Source: Zygaena filipendulae
Lineage: Eukaryota; Arthropoda; Insecta; Lepidoptera; Zygaenidae
Direction of reading: 5' to 3'
DNA: 64,000 bases
Assembly: GCA_907165275.2 (NCBI GenBank)
Contig: OU015673.1
Span: 3,177,001-3,241,000, forward strand
Below the pieces are notes generated by a model. That model saw only the letters and a program-made list of their open reading frames with translations, searched no databases and was not told where the DNA came from. The position numbers and the translations under genes were made by a program. Positions 37,255 through 48,923 of the stretch are shown here, in pieces. Each line of letters opens with the position of its first letter. Position 1 is the first letter of the stretch.

Positions 37255-37459
37255 CTAGCTGTCCCGCGCGGTTTCACCCGCGATAATGTCGGATTTCCCG
37301 CAGAATTTCCATACAAACTTTGCAAAAATCATTTCTTTCGAATGCCTACGTCATACAAAGAACACACCCTCCAAGTTTTAGGTCTCTACGATCAGCGGTT
37401 TAAGCTGTGCGTTGATCTGTCAGTCAGTCGTTCAGGACAAAGTATTTTATATGTATAGA
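37255..37459 (-). mobile_element. Helitron-like element (short complete copy)
   Basis: The minus strand runs from TCTATACATATAAAATACTT to a CGGGTGAAACCGCGCGGGAC hairpin and CTAG, between A and T. The interior has TGTCAGTCAGTCGTTC reversed, as in other subtypes. Confidence 0.65.
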
Positions 37460-38115
37460 TTATGTAAAATTAAAAAATCGAACTGTTTGTGTTCTAAATT
37501 TCAATTTTTTTTTAATGCAAAACTTTATTTCACTCCTCTCTTTATGTATAGATAGGTACATATAATCATGAAATTTCTCAAAGTTCAACAGACAAACCTG
37601 ATTAGCTTTAGTAATTTAACCGTTTTTTAAGCAAATATTAGACAGCGTAGTGGTAACGAGGCTACCACGGCCCACATCTGTGCATATCAAACAAATTAAG
37701 ACCACTTCTGAACTGTTTGTTTGCATCGACCACTATTCAGCATTTGTGTGACCGAGGGGCATGCTTTTTTTGTTTGTCGTATTGATCATACAAACACACT
37801 CAATTTAAATTTCAATCAACGATGCGGATTGTTTATTATTTTTTCATCACATTGGTAAAATTGTCGCCTCTTGATACAGAGCACAACCTCTGAATAAAGA
37901 GGCGTTCGAATCCATGCGGCCTATCCAAAGACATTCTATATAATAAATCATTGGGCCTATCAGTCATTTTTGATCTTTATACTAATCACAATATCAGTTA
38001 TCATATCTCTATCCTCATTCCCTGCAGTAAGAACATTAAAAGGGCTAATAACCTACTGCCTAACCTACCTAACGTACTACCTAATAAGCTACTACCTACT
38101 ATCAATATGCTAAAC

Positions 38116-38343
38116 CAGTGGTTCTTAACAGGTGGTTCGCGGACCACTAGTGGTCCTTGGAAGCATCCCAAGTGGTCCGCGAGTGTCCGCGAGCCATACC
38201 AATAAATGACAAGAGTCGACACAATCCTGTTTTTACTTAATTTACTGAAAATTACGTCCATATCAATAAACAGACTGGGTGGTCCAGGGTAAACGTAAAT
38301 TTTGTCAAATGGTCCCCCAGGACTAAAAGGTTAAGAACCACTG
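38116..38343. mobile_element. hAT-type MITE with 8-bp target duplication
   Basis: Inverted ends CAGTGGTTCTTAAC. Flanked by TGCTAAAC (38108-38115) and TACTAAAC (38344-38351). Interior repeats of GGTGGTTCGCGGACCAC type. 228 bp, non-coding. Confidence 0.82.
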
Positions 38344-38762
38344 TACTAAACAGTACCTAACTCTTTGCTTATGCATACTCTACATGAATATATTAATCTA
38401 CTATTCCCGTAAAATTGTAGTTAGATTGTACCTAGTCTCTATAATTAGTATAATTTTAAAGAAAGCAAAAATACCTTCTCCGTTTCGCCGTAGGTAAAGA
38501 TCTGTGGACAAAACAAGATCTCAGATTAATCATAGATAAAGCACTAATTAAGTGTGATTGCAAATTACTTTACTTCTTTCTTATGTGCGAACTGATTGCG
38601 ATCGTCATAGCTATTAATTTGCAATCTTAAACCGCCGATTCCTCTGAAACAGTTTAAGCCGACATCAAAATTTCGTCCATTGTAATTTCTATTTTACGTA
38701 CACTGTGTAAGAATTTCAATTTCAATAAATCAAATTTTGATTTAAGTTTATATTAGCGATTA

Positions 38763-38940
38763 GCTGTGCCCCGTGGTTTCATCCGTGTGAGTTTCGGAAA
38801 TCTCGCAGAAATAACTCTAATAAATGTAGGCTAAGTTAAAAGTCCCGTCACAATTGGTTCAACCGCTTCGGAGATAAGCCAAAACCATGCCAAAACAAAC
38901 AAACAGACATATAGACAGAGAATTTTTTAAAGTATTGTTT
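38763..38940 (-). mobile_element. Helitron-like remnant just upstream of the GT92 gene
   Basis: Minus-strand 3' end TTAGCTGTGCCCCGTGGTTT, then CGGAAATCTCGCAG and an ACAGACATATAGACAGAG run. It ends less than 100 bp before the GT92 start codon, so it may lie in that gene's promoter or 5' UTR. Confidence 0.55.
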
Positions 38941-39036
38941 TTTCGTTAAAGGTATATGTATACTTTAACATGCAATTATTGTCAGTAAAAATCTGTTATT
39001 TTCACATTAAAAACTGTGATTCAGTCGATATGCGCC

Positions 39037-42000
39037 ATGAGAGTGATACGGGTATATTTCTGGCGGTTGGCTTTTGCGGTGGGTTTCGCGTTGTTGGCTT
39101 TATCCCTGCTGGGTCTACTGGTCCCTCGTCGGATGGTAGTGCCGCTGACACACGCGCTCTCTAGACCGCTGCCTCTGCATTACTGGCATCACAGGTGACC
39201 TTCTCGTTCTTAATGCTTTTTTTAACCAATCGTTCAGATTTGTCCGTTTTTGATTGCAACTTTCTAAAAATTCGAAACCTAAGGATGAAACGCGGGGGAA
39301 GAGCTTTTATTGCTGGGATATTATCACACAGCGAGCGTCGTCAGACCGTCCAATAGTGAGCAAAATTTTTATCTATGTAGGTTCTAAATACAATCTTCTC
39401 CACTTCATAAAAAGCTTGTATAAGAAGCTTATTCCAGGTATAATAAGTCTTGGATCATCTTGATAACAAAAAGTCTGAAACTGAGTTACTTCCACTAAAC
39501 TTTTTCATGGGAAGTCTCTATGTAAAGTAAGAAAAGGCCCCGTAATTATCATTAATAGATTTATGGTTTATATTTTATACTGTACGCTTGTAACTTTGAA
39601 AAAGCAATAAGAGTTTCTTCGTCTCTTCTCTTGCAAAATCTAATTTTCGAGCTAGTCCAATTATATTTTTACAGAATTCAAATGCTAACGAGTTCAACGA
39701 TATGAAAGTTTATTCACACTATCTTGTAAATTCCCTACTTTGTAAAAATTAATGAATAATTAAATTAAAAAAAAGTTATTTCGTGTTTTGAGTTTGAGTT
39801 TAATATGCCAGACAGAAGAACCCGGAAGCGTACAGTGTGACCGCATGCGCGACGTTCCCCCGCATCACCGACATCTACTTCGAGGCGGCGTTCTGGCAGC
39901 GCGTCAACACACCGGACGGGAAGGTTTACGCGTACGCAGCCTACTGGGACGACCGCTTCGAGCCGGCCGTCAGGGTGCTGGTGTACAGTGAAGCGGCACC
40001 CATCCCGAGGCTCTATTGCCAGCTTTGGTAACATTACTGAGTAACTCGTATTCTTACCACATTTGAGGACGAAGTAGTAGTGTTTCCTATTATTTTATAA
40101 CTAGCGCTTTCAGCCGCATCAATACAAACAACATACCACACCGAGACAAATAGTACCTACCCTATGTTCTTCTCTGTACCCCCGTATATGCAAAATTTCA
40201 TGATAATCAGTTGAGCCGTTACGGCGTGAAAGCGTAACAAACAAACAAATCAACTCAAATTCCGTTTAGGCGCATTATGTCCAATTCGCAAATGGTTCGC
40301 ATCCTACTAATATTATAAACGCGAAAGTTTGTAAGAATGTATGGATGGATGGATGGATGGATGGATGTTTGTTACTCTTTCACGCATAAACTACTGGATG
40401 GATTGAAATGAAACTTTACAATAATATAGCTTATACATCAGATTAACACATAGGGTACTTTTTATCCCGGAATTCCCGTGGGAACTCTGAAATTAACGCG
40501 GGAGAAACCGCGGGGCACAACTAGTTTATAATAATACTAGCTGACCCGCGCGAACCGCGCGAACCGCGTGAACCCTATGTCACTCAGGATCACTGTAGCT
40601 TCTTATAAGTGAAAGAATTTTTTAAATCGGTCCAGTAGATCCAGAGATTACCCCCACAACATCACAAACTCACAAACTTTTGCTCTTTATAATATTAGTA
40701 TAGATGTAGTACCAACTTACCTAGTATGTACATATAATATGGAAGGATTTAAAATCAGATGGTACTGAAAAAAAGTTTACTAAAATTCCACATCACGTCA
40801 GTAAAACAGATTTGATATAGTATTAGCCCTGAGACTTCAGAATCTTAAAGGTTATAATAATATAAAAAAAGTCTCCAGTAATCTAGGATACTGGAGGTTG
40901 AACTAAGCGAAGCCTATTATAATAAAATTATAATTATGTATCTCTTTCCAAAAGGTACTTGAATGATGGTAGACCGTACTCAGTGGTAGCAAATGCAACG
41001 TATGCGTGGCTGAGTGCAGAATGGGAGGGGCCATTAAATGGCATGAGCGAGCCGTACATACTGACGTGCCCGGTCAGTCCTGCAGCAGGGCGCATCTGGC
41101 AACCCTCAGACCCGAGGCACACGGCTCCCAGGGCCGTCTCCATCGTAGCCAGGCCTTGTCAACCTGCGAGCAATGCTTTCGCTGTACAGGTGAAAAGATT
41201 TTGTCACATTAAAATTTTGTTATACCAATATATGAAAACTTAAGAATGTAGAGACATAGCTAGTGATAAAAAACCTCCACTGACTCCACTTCTCCTGTAC
41301 TAAATCAAAAATTGTGAATATTTTGGATATGTATCTAATTTTACGTTTTTGAATGTCGGTCGTTAAAAACCTACCTAAATTAACAAGAGTAAAGAAAACT
41401 CTACATCGAACCTGTGTAAAAGAGAAAAAGCTCTCCAGCTAAACTCCTTCTTAGTGAAGTCCTTTCTGAGGCCTTAGCTTCTGCTCTAGAAAGTTTAGTA
41501 GTACCTAGCGTTTTAATTTCTTAAACAGCTTCTGATGTACTGACGTCACAACACAGGATGCTCCTTTACCAGACGCCAGTATGATTCCATCGGAGGAGCA
41601 CATGATGATACCTGGTCACCCCCGATCGGTCATGCCCAACAACACCTCGGTGGCTGTGTGTCTGAACGCCTTCGACTCCCACGACGACGTCTCTCCACAG
41701 CTAGTCGAATGGCTACAATTCGCGAGACAATTTCAAGTAGATAAAGTTTATATTTATTTAATAAATGTGAGTCTTAAACAGATATGACTAATTTCTTTTA
41801 CATTTTAATCGCGAAATAAAATAAAATAAAATACCGGTTAAATTAAAAAAATAAAATACCGGTTCGCAAATCGCAGAACTACCTATCTTCTTGCTTTATG
41901 GGTCTGTATACATACATTTATTTTAATTTATGGACAGATTTCATGAAGTCAATGGTAGATACCATAATATCGTGATAACCTAAATTTTTTGGGTTGTGTA

Positions 42001-43344
42001 TGTATGTTATGTAAAGTTTTTTTGGGTTACGTAGGTATACTGGGTCACAAAGTGAATTATGGAAAATAAGTTAGCAAAAAAAGTTTTTAGAAACGGTGCT
42101 CTATAGCCCATTAGTACAAATTACTCAAATAAGTCCTAATTTCGCAGGTTCATCCGAATATACGAAGAGTACTCGACTACTACGGCCACCTAGGATTTGT
42201 TGACGTCACGGAACTGCTGCATCCACCACGAGCCTATTACAATCCTGAACCCTCTGACGTTAGTAACAAGGGCAGTCAGGAACGATATAAGATGCAGCAG
42301 CTGCGGAGACAACTCCTGCCGTACAATGACTGCTTGTACCGTGCTATACATAAACATCACTGGATCACTGCAATGGACCTGAATGAAATGATCGTACCCA
42401 TCAAGTAAGATTCTATAGTTACCTACTGAAAACTATTGCATGCAGAATTGCATGCTGTTTCCGTGCAGTTTCATCCGCTTCATCTTAGAAACTCCCTCAG
42501 TGACTCTGTATAGATAACTATCAGGTTAAAAATACCCTATTTGTCTCCTAAGCCTAAATTGTAAATATTATAATCGCATAAAATTTCAATAGTTCGTATT
42601 CCCTCCGTGTCCAGCCGTCAAATTGTAAAATTGGGAATAATGGTGCGGTCTGATTAGGTTGTATTTGAATGAAGGACGTACAGAATGCACCTCGACAATG
42701 TTTCAACGCTTTTTCTTTTCTTTCCATAGAGACGAAACTTGGGCTCGTCTCATTGAACGGGAAGCCCAGCATGAGCGCTTCGACGTTCTAACTTTCGATC
42801 GCTACTTTTTCGTCACTCGAAGGTTCAACGAGGACGGCTTTGACCTCACTGCTGACGAAGACAAATACTCACTGCCTATGCTGGGCCAGACGTGGACCTT
42901 ACCCGTCGTCGGAGACCGAGGTAATTCAAAACATACTTACTTACATCATAAAATTTCTTACCAATTACGGCTGGATGATTGTTGTTGAGCTGAACCTACT
43001 AGGTACATTTATCTTTTTTTTACCATAAATTTTCCCCACTGTTTTGATGTTCGACAGGGGTATACGAGACTTCGTTGCAAAGCACCGCATCGATGTTAGC
43101 GATGCACAATCAACCGCCATTGGCTTGTGTGAACGAGTGTAAAATACGTTACGTCCAAGCTGACCACGCCAAGTTGCACTCTTACACATCCATCTACAAA
43201 GACCCATGTGGAGATATGCAACTCTCCGAACTCGCGTGCAGACAGAACTTGGCCGCAGCCAAGCCCGATCATACTTTGGCGAAAATGGGCAATGTAGCAC
43301 AAGAAGTGGAGAACATATTGAATAAGATTGCATTGAAATCCTAA
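39037..43344 (+). CDS. GT92-family glycosyltransferase (DUF23), type II membrane protein, seven exons
   Basis: Exons are 39037-39194, 39812-40027, 40955-41189, 41557-41766, 42148-42404, 42730-42920 and 43058-43344. They sum to 1,554 nt (517 residues plus TAA) with all phases matching and GT-AG junctions. Residues about 7-30 form one hydrophobic segment (FAVGFALLALSLLGLLV) after a short basic N-terminus, as expected of a Golgi type II enzyme. Exon 4 carries VAVCLNAF...LVEWLQFARQFQVDKVYIYL, and exon 5 carries NDCLYR and W-ITAMDLNEMIVPI, the signature region of GT92. Family members include the worm enzyme GALT-1, which adds galactose to core fucose; the acceptor here is unknown. The usual acidic D-x-D/E motif appears as D-L-N-E. 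Length is normal for the family. The ATG at 39037 is chosen because it directly precedes the membrane segment. Introns hold several Helitron copies. Confidence 0.9.
40101..40704. mobile_element. Cluster of three Helitron-like copies in GT92 intron 2
   Basis: A minus fragment lies at about 40101-40265. A complete plus copy runs 40302-40524 (TCCTACTAATATTATAAA ... GGCACAACTAG) with a (GGAT)n expansion. A complete minus copy runs 40537-40704 with a CGCGCGAAC-type triplication. The last two are tail to tail, 12 bp apart. Confidence 0.72.
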
Positions 43345-45468
43345 CATAAAATTTATATTTAGAGACAATTTTTGAGTATAAACTGGCTTTGAATTTATGT
43401 CAAATCATAACCAGTATTGGTTAGTTACAATACTTAAAATTTCTTAAGAAATATTATTAGCAAAAAAGCGACAAACATCTCATGCAAATATAGACGGATA
43501 AGTACCTTCCTACCTAATCCTTTCGCTCGCTACAATTCGCTTATAAAAGGGTGTTTAACAAACCATTTATTTAGCAAATTTAAAGAACCCTTAAGTAATT
43601 GTAAATCGCCTTACAAGTGAAATTAGTAGAGTTTTATTTGGAAAGTCACGTCTACTCAGACAAATTGGAAATTATTCAATCTTCATTTATATTATGTTTA
43701 CCATGACTTTGATGCCGAGGCCGATTAACGATATTCGATAAATCGGAAGTATACGTACTCCGGTTCACAATCGTCTTTTTATATTATCGGATACAGTTTG
43801 TGATTACGAGTGTCTACTCTTTCGCTCACTTGCCTATTTTATTTATGGGAACGATGTTATCGTCTTGATTACCTACTGTACCTAAGTAGGTACGTTTCCA
43901 AGTAGGCAAGAGGGAAAGAAAGATAGGAAGATGAACGAACTATAATAATCGATCGATAGTTAAAATTATTAGGTACTTTGCCCACGTGAATTACAGTAAA
44001 GATTCAGGATATAAGATAGTTCCATTCCAAATTTCATTCAAATCCGTCCAACCGTTTCATCTGAAAAGTAACATTCTAAATCACACGCAAATAGTTTCAC
44101 ATTTTTATATTATGATTTTATTTTAATGCTCACAACTGGCTATGTCCTACAGGAATCGAACTGACGACTAATAGCGATGACCCACTAGGTACAGAGTTAC
44201 AGACGTAGGCATGTACATTGTACAAGCCCAATAAGCCAACATCCCTTTTACGACCGCTTGGGCAAAGAGATGCAGAGAAAAAGTTTAATTTAAAAAAAGT
44301 ATATGTAGATACCTAAAACAAAAGAAATTCGGTTTTTGCTAAAACAAGTGGGTCCTATAGGTATTATAGCTGATGTTGATTTACTTAATACGTTTTCATT
44401 ACCATTTTCCTATATCCTTGTGCTATTAAAGATAAATCCTCGAGTGCTCGGTGCTCGCTCGTCGGTAGTCGTGTAAATAAAATAAAAATGTAAATGGAGG
44501 CCGATTCCCGCCCATCCCGACACCTTTTCGCGGGAAGCGATGCTTTCTCTACAGACACAACGGTATCAAAACTTTTCTTTTTTTTAATATTTGATAGATA
44601 CTTAATTCTTCATTTTTCAATTTTGGTGGTTGATTGTCCAGCGATAGTAAGGTCTCCCGCATCCTCAAGTCACAATAAGCGAGCTTGATTTGAATTTTTT
44701 TAGGTAGTAAGTCCATTTTTGGGCACTCTTTAGCCATGATAAAATCTATCCAATAATATACCTACCTACTCTTTGTACGTTTGTATGGAAACTAAAGAAA
44801 CGGGTGTGGATCGCGCAAGTGACACTATTCCGTTAACAATTTAACTAAGCTTACGAAAATTTTTTCGACTAGTTTCATAGAAAACTCAAGATTTTTTCCT
44901 TAAAAACATCAATCAACAGAGGTCGTGGACAATCGTTACACTTAAATTACCTACCAACACTTTGGGAAGCGCGCAATTTTTTCTCTACTCGTAATAAGCG
45001 CATTAAGGGTAGAAATTTTTAAACTCGTCGCCGCGTCCCCAAACTTTAGGAGTTTTCTTTTTTACGTTAAGGACAAAAAGGAAAAACGTGCCTACTTAGA
45101 AGGGTGGCCCCAACTTTTAATATCCACTTAAAATTGGTACCAATCGTATAGAGCGTGAAACGCTTTACGGCTTATAGACATAAGGTCGAGTTTAGATTAA
45201 TTATTTGAACAGTATGCAATAACAGTAGAGGTATACATGCTAGGTTTCAAATATCCAGTAAGTATACTTAGGGGTACGAAATACAGCGCTTAGTGAATTT
45301 GGAAATTGATGACGGGAGGGCTGTTTCTCTTTCACCCATTGTTTTTCGAAATGTTTAATAACTTAGTGTGGTCTATTCAAGATATTGTGTAGGTTGTGCA
45401 AGAGAGGCGTTCACTTGTAGCTACCTACATAATACTTTACAAATTAGACTCAACTTTTCACCTTGTTG
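43345..45468. other. Intergenic between GT92 and MITE cluster
   Basis: AT-rich. A worn Helitron-like piece near 44,020-44,110; a CpG-richer patch at 44,440-44,545 with GCTCGGTGCTCGCTCGTCGG. No gene seen. Confidence 0.4.
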
Positions 45469-45800
45469 AATAGGCTAGTTTCCTGGGTAAAAAAATCAAA
45501 ATTCTATTTAGTCCGTCAGTTAGATAATAAAAAAATAAAAGACACGTATTTTTTGCTTTTTTAAAATAATGGAAATATGCATAGATAAAGCGCATTAAAG
45601 TTTAGGGTGGGGGACTCGTGATGTCACAGCTCGCTATAACGTGCGAACAAACTGTAGCGAGGCGTGACGTCATGTGAAATTTCGACTTGATATATCTCCG
45701 TTATTTTTTGGTTACATAAAAAATAAAAAAATACGTGTCCAATATTTTTTAATAATCTACAAAACGGACTAAAAAATAAAAATTAGGAAACTAGCCTATT
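45469..45800. mobile_element. MITE family III, copy A, with paired CRE-like sites
   Basis: Imperfect palindrome: AATAGGCTAGTTTCCT left and AGGAAACTAGCCTATT right. The centre carries AAGCGCATTAAAGTTTAGGG and two TGACGTCA-type octamers (45619 TGATGTCA; 45665 TGACGTCA) 46 bp apart. Related copies at 45872-46180, 48321-48645 and about 50769-51049; a half copy at about 3680-3800. Confidence 0.65.
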
Positions 45801-45871
45801 AGTGGCGTTTTTGCAATGAACGATGTCCGATATAGAAGCTATATCTAATATTAATTGTCCGTATATAATTT

Positions 45872-46180
45872 AATTGGGTAATTGGGTAATACCAGGGTAT
45901 GGAAATCAAAATTTCTTACTAGTCCTTTAGAAAATAAAAAAATAATAGACACGTATTTTTTTGCTTTTTCAAATTAATGAAAATAAAGACAGATAAAGCG
46001 CATTAAAGTTTAGGATGGGTGACTCGTGAGGTCAATATTCAGTATAAGCCCCATACAAATTGCACCGGGTTGTGACGTCACGCAAAATTTCGAATCAATG
46101 TATCGCTGTTATTTTTTGATTACGTAAAAAAAGAAAAAATACGTGTCCGACTAAAATAAAATTTTGTCAAGTAGCCAATT
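45872..46180. mobile_element. MITE family III, copy B
   Basis: Similar core (AAGCGCATTAAAGTTTAGGA) with TGAGGTCA at 46027 and TGACGTCA at 46073, again 46 bp apart. Ends AATTGG / CCAATT. It lies 71 bp after copy A in the same orientation. Confidence 0.62.
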
Positions 46181-47252
46181 AGCTTTTACCCACGTTAATT
46201 TGAGAGATCCCGCGGTGAGTCAAGTGGGCTGGTATGCGATGTGCGTACACACACCTCAGCGGAATTTGGTCTCGGCATTGCACAAAACGCCGGCAGTGCA
46301 TAAACGAACAAATTATTCAATATGCCGTCAATAAACACTTTTGCTAATGACTGTACAATGGCAATGACCTCGATACTATTTAGTAGGTATTTCCGAAAGT
46401 TCAAAGTTCAGGTAGACAGGAGGAGAACCGAACAGAAAATCAAACAGATTGGTGTGTTCAATAATAATCATACTGTTTTTATTATTATCAACCGCTCAAT
46501 GTAGACAGCCTTAATGCTAAATACATAATTTAAAGTAATACCAACCGTTCTTCTGGTATAGAAACAGATAAATTTATACAAAACTAGTAGGTATTATAGT
46601 TTTAAAAAACTTACAGAGACAACAGACCTGTACAACGCTTGATATATTTTCGTGAAATGTCGTATAATGAAGGAGTAAAACTATTGCAAAATACATTGAT
46701 CTATGATTTACGAAAAACAAACAAACTGTTGTAGCTATGAAGTCAGTTTCGAAGAATCTGTTCGATCAACAAAACTATCAACTTTGTGGAATCGTCATGG
46801 TTAGTTTTCATGAGATTTTCTATTGATATTTTCTCAAAATGCGACTGCTTCTTGATAGAATATTGCGATGAGAAATTAAAACAATATATTATATACAATT
46901 TTTTATATAATATAGTAATTGAAGTTTATATATGTAATATACAACGTATATAATATAATTTTATTATTATTCCGGTATTTGCGAGAACTATACGAAATTA
47001 ATAAAGAAAACCACGACGATCCCCCTTAATTCCAAATCCGTATCGAGTCATACATATTTCATCAATTTATTATCTACAATTTATAAGATTAAAATAAATA
47101 AACTTAGGCGCAGTCAAAATTTGCTTTAAGGGAGGGAAAAACAAGAAATCACATACACAATGGGCTATGATGTATTATATTTTCTGTTTATTAATTTGGC
47201 GCTAAACAATTTAATGAATAAAATCCTCGATTTTATACAATTTACACATTTA
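46181..47252. other. AT-rich intergenic DNA
   Basis: I see no gene, repeat family or RNA signal beyond AT microsatellite-like runs near 46,880-46,960. Confidence 0.4.
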
Positions 47253-47546
47253 TACAACGTGTTAATGAATTGACTGAAAACTAGCTATATTTTTTCATTT
47301 TTACTAGCCCATGTCTAAATTATTTTTAATACAATTATGGCGCGTACGTAAAAAAAAGAATCGGTCATTGACACGTAGGCGCGGGCGTAGCGCTTGAAAT
47401 TTCGTAGATAAGTCACCTCCCAAACTAATGTTGAATAACTTGTAGACTGTTAATTTTTTCGACATAATTTATATTTTAATCATATTATTGTTTATTTTTT
47501 TAAATGGGGTGTATCAAGTTTTTAGTCAATTCATTAACATGTTGTA
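47253..47546. mobile_element. MITE family IV, copy 2
   Basis: TACAACGTGTTAATGAATTG at the left and its near-perfect inverse at the right, with TA at both edges as in mariner-like insertions. About 85 bp shorter than copy 1 through an internal deletion. Confidence 0.68.
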
Positions 47547-47689
47547 TAGCTACTAACTAAAAACTAAAAGTATACTATTTACATAATTATAACTCCACCT
47601 TCGATTCTTCTTCTTCTCCATATCAGTTATTTATCGCAACCTTTAAAATAATAAAAAAGACTTGTTATTTACGACGTAATCCTTACATA

Positions 47690-48085
47690 TTATAAAACAA
47701 AGTCCTCCGCCGCGTCTGTAACAAACTCAAAAACTACTGAACGGATTTTCATGCGGTTTTCACCAACAGATAGAGCGATTTAAGAGAACTGCGAAACTAC
47801 CGCGGGCGAAACCACGGGAGATAGCTCGCTAGCTACGTCGCGTGATCGCGTCGTTGTCTGTAACGAAGATAGATAATAATTATGTATTTATAATTATTAT
47901 CTATCTTCGTTACAGACAACGGAGTTCTAGTTCCATTACAATTACAATTACAGCAGAGTTCTAAAGAAAAAAGTACCCTGAACCTATCCTTTACTGTGCG
48001 TGTGTTAACGTGTATGCAAAATTTCATGATAATCGGTTCATCAAATAAACCACATTCGCATTTTAACTAGCTGTGCTCCGTGGTT
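47690..48085. mobile_element. Helitron-like remnants flanking a perfect hairpin
   Basis: A plus remnant (47690-47826; ACTACTGAACGGATTTTCAT, GCGGGCGAAACCACGGGAG) and a minus remnant (about 47925-48085; GTACCCTGAACC, AATTTCATGATAATCGGTTC, ending AACTAGCTGTGCTCCGTGG) surround a 31-bp inverted repeat. A hAT-like scrap (CCCCCCAGGGGGTCGCGACC) abuts the second. Confidence 0.55.
47853..47920. repeat. Perfect 31-bp hairpin with 6-nt loop
   Basis: Arm GTTGTCTGTAACGAAGATAG + ATAATAATTAT (47853-47883), loop GTATTT, exact inverse arm (47890-47920). It stands between two Helitron remnants of opposite orientation. Probably a recent palindromic duplication; transcription into a hairpin RNA is possible but unsupported. 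Confidence 0.85.
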
Positions 48086-48320
48086 TGGTGGACCCCCCAG
48101 GGGGTCGCGACCCACACGTTGAAAAACATTGGTCTTATGGAACGGAAAGGCATATTGATATTTGTGTGGTTTTCTATGATGGTAATACCTTCTTAGTTGT
48201 GAATCACTTGTGATTGATTACATCCTGACAGTAGGTAATAAAGTGCTCGGTAACATCAATCACTTTACCTTTCAATTCGTGAACAGCATTATTAGTGAAG
48301 CAATTTGTTATCTACAATGC

Positions 48321-48645
48321 ATGGGCATGTTGACTAATTTTTTTTTAGCCTGTCTTGTAGATTAATAAAAAATATTGGACATGTATTTTTCCTTTTTTTT
48401 CGTAATCCAAAGATAACGGCGATACATTGAGTTGAAATTTCACGTGACGTCACTATCCGGACAGTTTGTATGGCGGTTTTACCGGTTAGTGACGTCACGA
48501 CCCCCTCACCCTAAAGTTTAATGCGCTTTATCTCTGTATATTTTAATTTATTTGAAAAAGCAAAAAATACGTGTCTATTGTTTTTTTATTTTCTAACTGA
48601 CGGACTAATTAGAATTTTGATTTTCAAAATTAGTCAACATCCCCA
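48321..48645. mobile_element. MITE family III, copy C, just 3' of the zinc-finger gene
   Basis: Ends ATGGG(C/G)ATGTTGACTAATTTT in inverted orientation. Two perfect TGACGTCA octamers at 48445 and 48490. Inverted relative to copies A and B. It lies about 110 bp past the stop codon of the zinc-finger gene. Confidence 0.65.
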
Positions 48646-48756
48646 TTGAGTCAGAAACATTAGCTCTAGCTACCCCTTATAGAGGCTGAACGGCACGGTG
48701 TGAAACATTGCATGAAACATACCTACTGTGTGCGCATGTGCGCGTCAGCTCACTGC

Positions 48757-48923
48757 TCAGCTCAGGTCGGGCAGCCCGCCGTACTGCACCACGTACTGCA
48801 CGGGCGCGGCGTCGTCGGCCTGCATGCCCGCCACGGCGCGGTCCGTCTCCTTCTCCTCGGAGTCCTCCTGCGGGCCCTCGTGCTCCTCCACCACTTCCAT
48901 TTCGGCACCGTCTTGCTCGCCGT
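48757..48923 (-). CDS. Last coding exon of the zinc-finger gene: acidic C-terminus
   Basis: The acceptor TTTCCCCGCAG is followed by a run rich in D, E and Q ([20 protein letters not shown]) and the end [14 protein letters not shown], then TGA. Such acidic tails are common in activators, but function is not shown. A MITE copy (48321-48645) lies about 110 bp beyond the stop and may contribute 3' UTR sequence or the poly(A) signal. Confidence 0.85.

Noticed and set aside
37870..37930. tRNA-like box B (GTTCGAATCC) near a possible tRNA
   Set aside because: No plausible acceptor stem or box A at the correct distance; at most a SINE scrap.
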